Source: Pomphorhynchus laevis (lineage: Eukaryota; Acanthocephala; Palaeacanthocephala; Echinorhynchida; Pomphorhynchidae). From it: a stretch of DNA of 64,000 nucleotides. Location of the stretch: positions 1 through 64,000 of the forward strand of contig WNNJ02001529.1 in assembly GCA_012934845.2 (NCBI GenBank), in the 5' to 3' direction. Numbering within the stretch: the stretch's first letter is position 1; every line of letters begins with the position of its first letter. Under the pieces are notes generated by a model. That model did no database searches. It saw nothing but the letters and a program-made list of their open reading frames with translations, and was not told where the DNA came from. Shown piece after piece: positions 58,875-64,000 of the stretch. A program made the position numbers and the translations under genes.

Positions 58875-60185
58875 TAGATTGTTAAAGATTACAATTTAGA
58901 TATTATTTTTAAATCAATAGAAGTATCTATTCTATCTATCTGAGATACGGTTTCGAGACTAACAGTAACACTAGAAGACCTTTCGCATTCAACTGAACTC
59001 TCTTCTTTGTTCTCTCTAAATGACAGGAAAATTAGCTAACGATGGCAGTTGCTGATAGCAACTTCTATCAAATTCATGGTCATATAATTGTTGCAACAAA
59101 TAAAAGGAAAAACAAATTATCAATTTTTCATTTTTTCTATAATTTTCTCTTTTGCAAGGCACTGTCGTCAGTAGAGACTATTGTTGTTTGTACAGGGACA
59201 TAAAGACAGCAGTGGATATGTTACTTAAATTGACGCTTATTTACAATTGAAAACGTTTTCAAAGTACAAGCGAAGTGGTGCTTATCAGACATCAATTCAT
59301 TAATGAAAGTAAAATTTTCGAAAGACGATCGTTAAAACATAAGTACTGTGTACACAGAGATCAATCGAACTTTGTCCCTTGTCCAGAGACCAATTGGGGT
59401 GTAGATAATGACAAATTGGTCAATTGATAAATGACCAATTGGTCATTTAAGAAATCAAAATTAGTTAAAAGTGGGCTTAAGCAATCGTAAGGTCAATTAT
59501 TACATATTGTTCTTTAATGATCAGGTTACCAAATTGGCAGGAGAAATTTTAGTCAAGTTTGAAAACCGACAGACTGCTCATCAATTAAAATTTAATTTCA
59601 TGAATCGGTTATTATTAGTATGATATTAATATCGGTTATTATAGTATGTAATATATAATATATAATATTACATATATAATTATAAATATCCATCATATTA
59701 TAATATTACATTTTAATTTAACCGTTAATATCGATTAAATATTCAACCACCATCAGAGATTGAATTCTTACAGAATTGAGTAAGAATGGAACTTATTGTG
59801 TACATATTTTACTAAGAAGAATAAAATCATCTTCCTCTTTTCCCTTTCGTATAGTTGCACATTGTGGTAGGAGAACTTTAATATTGTTTAATATTAATTT
59901 TGTATATAATGATTTAATATAAAAGTATTTACTTTTGTAAAATCCAAGAATGAAGAAAAACACTTATAGTAAAATAATTTCCACAGTAATTTTGGAATAA
60001 TATATTATCACTACTGGCCTTAGTAAATTCTAACATGTTACATTCATCTTATCTTACAACGACTATTTAAAACCTTACTGTAAGTTTGTCATGATTTGTT
60101 TTAAAACTAAATCTCTGTTAAGTATTTTGCAAATAACAAATTTTTCTTATTAAAAATCATTTATTGTAACGATTTACATAATCAA
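58875..60185 (-). promoter_or_regulatory. 5' flank of dystrophin exon 1 (putative 5' UTR and promoter)
   Basis: Mixed-composition sequence to about 59600, less AT-rich than the introns. No open frame of interest, no repeat family recognised, and no TATA box that stands out in such AT-rich DNA. The promoter is inferred only from the position of the start codon; an untranslated upstream exon is possible. Confidence 0.35.
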
Positions 60186-60189
60186 TACA

Positions 60190-61190
60190 ATAAATCAAAA
60201 CAGCTATCTGAAATTACTTATGAATTGACTAATAAACAACATACGTTGTATCAGAATTAGTATTAGAGGTCATTACAAGGAAGTGCTATGCTATTAGGTT
60301 TCGGCCCATATTCCTCGACCCTATATAGCAGCGGGGCCAAATACATGCTAATGATGTATTTCCTCTGATTAAATTTGATTATTTAGTATACCTTATTCTA
60401 ATACAAAGTATATTATTTATTATCCATCCATAAATATTTTCCGCTAATGCTTTTAAAGTTGATTTATATATTTTACTATTTTCTGTATTTTTGGATGGTA
60501 TTTTTATAGTAACCATATTTTAAATATCTGTCTATTAAATTATTTAAATTATTTTGAAGAAAACTAATATCGTTACAAATTGTTGCAATTCTTAAAATTT
60601 CATTATTTAATTTATTATATTTTATATTATATGGTATGTATGAATGCTCATGCAAAAATATGTTTCTGCAAATTCAAATATGACATATTTACGATACAAA
60701 TTAAAAGTAGTTTTAATCGATGTTAATTTTATGTTCATATCTAGATTAATATTGATTTTGAAAGTATAATATAATGTATTATATTATATTATATATTATA
60801 TGGTATGCATGAATGCTCATGCAAAAATATGTTTCTTGTAAAATCTGATTTTCCAGAATCTTGTATTTTATTGTATTTTTTATCATCGCTTATTTTTAAA
60901 ATTTATATTCATAGTTTTAATTGATGTTAATTTAATGTTCATATAAAGATATATACCTTTTTTATCATTAATATTGGTTTTATTAAGAATGAGGCTACCT
61001 GGATAAATTTCTTCGCTTATTGAATAAAATTTGATAGTTGTTAAATACACATATATCATCAATATATCGAAACATATATTTCATATCTTTATATAATTTA
61101 GATTTATTTTTTAAACAGTTATGAACAAATTCATCTTCTATAAAGCTTTAAAATGAGCCAGCTATAATTAGGCCACAATTACCTTCCATT
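60190..61190 (-). mobile_element. Naiad-like element copy upstream of dystrophin
   Basis: Structured block at 60268-60365 (ggccca with ggggcc, and tgctatg with tatagca, mostly kept), then RT C-terminal and middle pieces to about 61190, where the motif B region is degraded. An insert with a duplicated tggtatgcatgaatgctcat segment lies at about 60770-60900. Frames are broken throughout. Confidence 0.8.
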
Positions 61191-61425
61191 GTATTTGTTG
61201 AATCCTATCAGTATTCGATAGATATTTATCGAATACTAAATACTTTTTGCACTGGAAATGTATTATTAATATTTTGAAATATATTAATTATTGATTTATA
61301 GAATATAATGATTATATTGATTATATGACATCATTGATACAATCATTTGATAATCACTTAAATAATTTGGCAGATCTGAGTACTTATATATGTGCGGTAA
61401 TACCTATACTGATGTCCTTATTAAC

Positions 61426-62045
61426 CAGATCAGCTAACTGAATATACGTATTTTATACTATATATAAATTAAAAATAATGATAAATAATTATAAATAACA
61501 AATAATTATATAATATTTTATCGAATTTATTTTAATACAAAGTAAAAATTTAGAATTAAAATTTAAAATAAAAATCAATTTTTATAAATTAACTAAAACA
61601 TAATATAAGATGTTGTATACAAATAAGAAATATAGGCCAGTAGGAGGAACTGCTATGTTATCCAATTCACCCCTAGTCTTCTGCGAACATAGCAGCTGGC
61701 TAAATGCATGCTAATTACGTTTTTTCTCTGATGAATTTAATTATTAAAATTAACGACATATTTGCTTGGGAATTAACAGAAAATAATAATGTCGTAGCAA
61801 TAATACATAGTTTCAGTATTTCTGACAGAGATCATATTACCAGGAAAACAATGTCCGGATGTCAATAATAACTTGCCAGTAGAACAAATCAGATCATCTA
61901 ACTGAATCTACGTATTTTATGCCATATATAAATCGAAAATAATGGTAAATAATTATAAATAATAAATAATTACATAATATGTTTTGCAATTTATTTTTAT
62001 ATTACTATAAAATTTAAAATAAAAATCAATTTTTATGAATTGAAG
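61426..62045 (-). mobile_element. Two 3'-end fragments of the Naiad-like family
   Basis: First 61426-61750: boundary ccagatcagctaactgaata, tail, block with a perfect 8-bp helix ctgctatg (61650-61657) and catagcag (61688-61695). Then 61885-62045: boundary aaatcagatcatctaactga and the tail with caatttttatgaattga. Neither has RT sequence. Confidence 0.75.
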
Positions 62046-62906
62046 AATAAAATCGGGTTTAAACTAAGTTCTAGTCATTATTTCTAGCTAAACGAAACAA
62101 CATAATGTAAACTGTTATATAAAGTTATAGATTAAATATTAAATTTCCTATGCATCAATAAGCAGTTTTTATCAGTTAAATATCTTTAATTAATTTCCAA
62201 ACAAAAATATAAAAGTGATTATAGTCAATACACGATGGTTGCAAGAACATAGTTGCTAGCTAGGTGTGGTGATCAGTCAGCAAAGAGAAACATTGAGTCG
62301 TATCCGATAAAGATGTGCCTACATAAAAAATAAAATAACATGAATGTTCATAGTAGAAGCTCACGAGTAAATGATAAATTTACTGTGTCATTTTTTTATC
62401 TAAATGTCAAAAGACTTTAGAGTGTGAATCATATTTACAAGAAGCTTTACAAATTTAAGACAAAATATTTTGTTTACAAAATATATAAAATTTTAAGATT
62501 TTAAATTATAAAATTCATTTAATTCATACTATTTTGTACTGTGTGCTTTGTGGATTCCTTTAAATAAAATAATTTATCATTTGAAAATTACGCCGCTTAA
62601 AGCTAATAACGCAAATGCTCTGAGATTAAAAGAATCTCTGAGCTTTTTTGTTATAAATATTTATGTCATAATTATGGTAATAATTATGACATAATTTACA
62701 TTATGGTAATTTTTGTCATATTTAATGTTGCTTTATATGCGCAAAGTTTCATCAATGGATGTAAATTCATATAAATTTAATTATTTGGCCTCTATTTTTT
62801 AAATCGTCAAGTTTAAGAAATCGAATAAGAAGTCGTTTTTCTGAAAAGTAATTTGATTTTATAACCAAATGTGCAATATTTTTGTTATCTTCGTTAGCTA
62901 ATTTCA

Positions 62907-62969
62907 TTTCACGTTGTATGCAGTGTTGAGAATAATTTCATTATTCTCAACGCTGCATACAACGTGAAA
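62907..62969. repeat. 63-nt near-perfect hairpin
   Basis: tttcacgttgtatgcagtgt followed by tgagaataat, a 3-base loop, and the reverse complement with one mismatch. The 30-bp arms are of the length of a microRNA precursor or a tiny foldback element. Confidence 0.75.
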
Positions 62970-63182
62970 AATACACACATTTATAAATAAAATGTCTTTT
63001 TTTTAAATAAAATTTAAAATTAATTTATGATTTTACATGAAAATAAACTTTTCAAAGATATTTTCAAGTAATATCATTTCGTACTATGAATGCCTATTTT
63101 AATTGAATTTTATTTTAGAAATAAATAGTTTGTCGTTTTGTAATAGAAGCTGACGTAAGAACCAATTAAGTAATGATAGTCA

Positions 63183-63185
<3 letters not shown>

Positions 63186-63221
<36 letters not shown>
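63186..63221. repeat. TA microsatellite
   Basis: About 18 uninterrupted TA dinucleotides. Confidence 0.95.
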
Positions 63222-63224
<3 letters not shown>

Positions 63225-63709
63225 AAGATACCAAATGTATCACTAAAAATGGTACATTTAGTACTACTTTAAAATTTGAAAATGTATCATTTTCAATCCT
63301 TAAAAATGCTTGTTAATTAAATAGTCATTTTTACTCAATCGAAACTTTGGTACGTCAAGGAAACTTCAGGTAATATCTTTTGATAAATATCTTAATCAGA
63401 ACCAGCTTTGCCATCTAAATCTTCGGAAGAACATGCTAATCTTTACATTAAAATAAATTTGTATTATTTTAGGTTTTTAATCTATTCAATAAATTAAACT
63501 TAAAGTTTAAATGTGTATCATTTGTAGCTACAAAATAAGATCATATTCGCTTAAACTAGAACTTGGATTTGTGATAGGAATTTTACAGATTTTAAACAAA
63601 CCTACATAACCATATTTTTAATAAACCACGATTTATTTTTGAGAACACTTGAATTGCCAATAATAAAGAGCACAGAGGATTTTTTTATATTTTTTTAGAA
63701 ATTTATTTG

Positions 63710-63811
63710 AAAGATAATTGTCATTGCTGTAAATTTTCAGTAACGAACTGATAAGCTGACGATGGTAACAGTTCGTTACTGAAAATTTACATCAATGGCA
63801 ATCATCTTTTA
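63710..63811. repeat. 102-nt inverted repeat with 18-base loop
   Basis: The arm 63710-63750 (aaagataattgtcattgctg then taaattttcagtaacgaact, g) pairs with 63769-63811 with about three mismatches. The inner 20 bp are perfect. Precursor-like or a MITE-sized foldback. Confidence 0.75.
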
Positions 63812-64000
63812 AGACTTCGATTTTAAACCAACCTACATAAGCCATTCTTAAAATGAAATAGAACGTGGCATTACGAATTATACGGTGAAGATGTACCTAA
63901 GTTATAAAGTAATAGTTACAGCTTTTTTTGCTTATAAATTCATCATAAAACATGAATTTAATACTTTTATCTTATGAAATGCGTCAGTTGTTCAAAAAAC

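Larger units (their letters stand above)
50468..58813. other. Dystrophin intron 1 (8.3 kb)
   Basis: Contains a Naiad-like copy (50668-52080), an unidentified coding-like remnant (52660-53250), the nested single-exon gene (54048-54866) and a GC-richer block (57920-58590). 52085-52660, 53250-54000 and 54870-57910 are AT-rich, with nothing I can name. Confidence 0.7.
62046..64000. other. Intergenic flank, right edge
   Basis: AT-rich, no coding region seen. Contains two strong hairpins (62907-62969, 63710-63811) and a TA microsatellite (63186-63221). Confidence 0.6.

Noticed and set aside
1-64000. LTR retroviruses, Polintons or other capsid-bearing elements
   Set aside because: I looked for gag, protease, integrase, envelope and DNA polymerase B motifs and saw none; the reverse transcriptases present are of Penelope-like and LINE type.

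Overview
The window is a stretch of a very AT-rich animal (metazoan) genome, most likely from an invertebrate that I cannot place further. There is no operon structure and no viral or bacterial gene block. Its backbone is one large host gene on the minus strand, dystrophin. I assembled 16 coding exons by hand, from the start codon in exon 1 (58874) down to exon 16 (5064). They give about 830 codons: tandem calponin-homology (CH) actin-binding domains, then spectrin-type repeats. Splice sites and reading phases join without conflict. The remaining exons (rest of the rod, cysteine-rich and C-terminal regions) must lie left of position 1. Exons 2-5 are 62, 93, 78 and 93 nt, the sizes I know for human DMD exons 2-5. 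Intron sizes are bimodal: three introns of 45-50 nt against several of 2-11 kb.

The large introns and the 5' flank are full of retroelement debris. Most abundant is an EN-less Penelope-like reverse transcriptase family (Naiad-like by sequence). The best copy has a 411-codon open RT at 12059-13294. Other fragments lie at 14.8-15.4, 17.5-19.8, 31.4-32.3, 46.9, 50.7-52.1, 60.2-61.2 and 61.4-62.0 kb. Their 3' regions share a structured block with a hairpin and two crossing helices (a pseudoknot), which is the most interesting unexplained structure here. Canonical Penelope-like pieces with GIY-YIG endonuclease lie at 25.3, 44.0-45.6 and 47.4 kb. About a dozen short CTGA(T/A)GA-stem-GAAA motifs, often in head-to-head inverted pairs (15.9, 42.5, 42.9 and around 44-45.6 kb), look like the hammerhead-ribozyme terminal repeats known in Penelope-like elements.

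LINE remnants lie at 0.5, 5.7, 35, 40, 43 and 47.7-50.1 kb; the last is a GC-rich, 5'-truncated copy with APE endonuclease and RT. There are a SINE-like family (22.2 and 30.4 kb), a 4 x 133-bp tandem array (21.4 kb), a 14-bp minisatellite (20.0 kb) and several long perfect or near-perfect hairpins.

Region by region: 1-5063 is intron sequence beyond exon 16; 5064-33458 holds exons 16 to 6 with repeat-filled introns; 33459-41400 is intron 5; 41401-50467 holds exons 5 to 2; 50468-58813 is intron 1 and carries a separate single-exon open frame of 272 codons on the plus strand (54048-54866), a candidate nested gene of unknown function; 58814-58874 is coding exon 1; 58875-64000 is the 5' flank with more RT-element fragments and hairpins.
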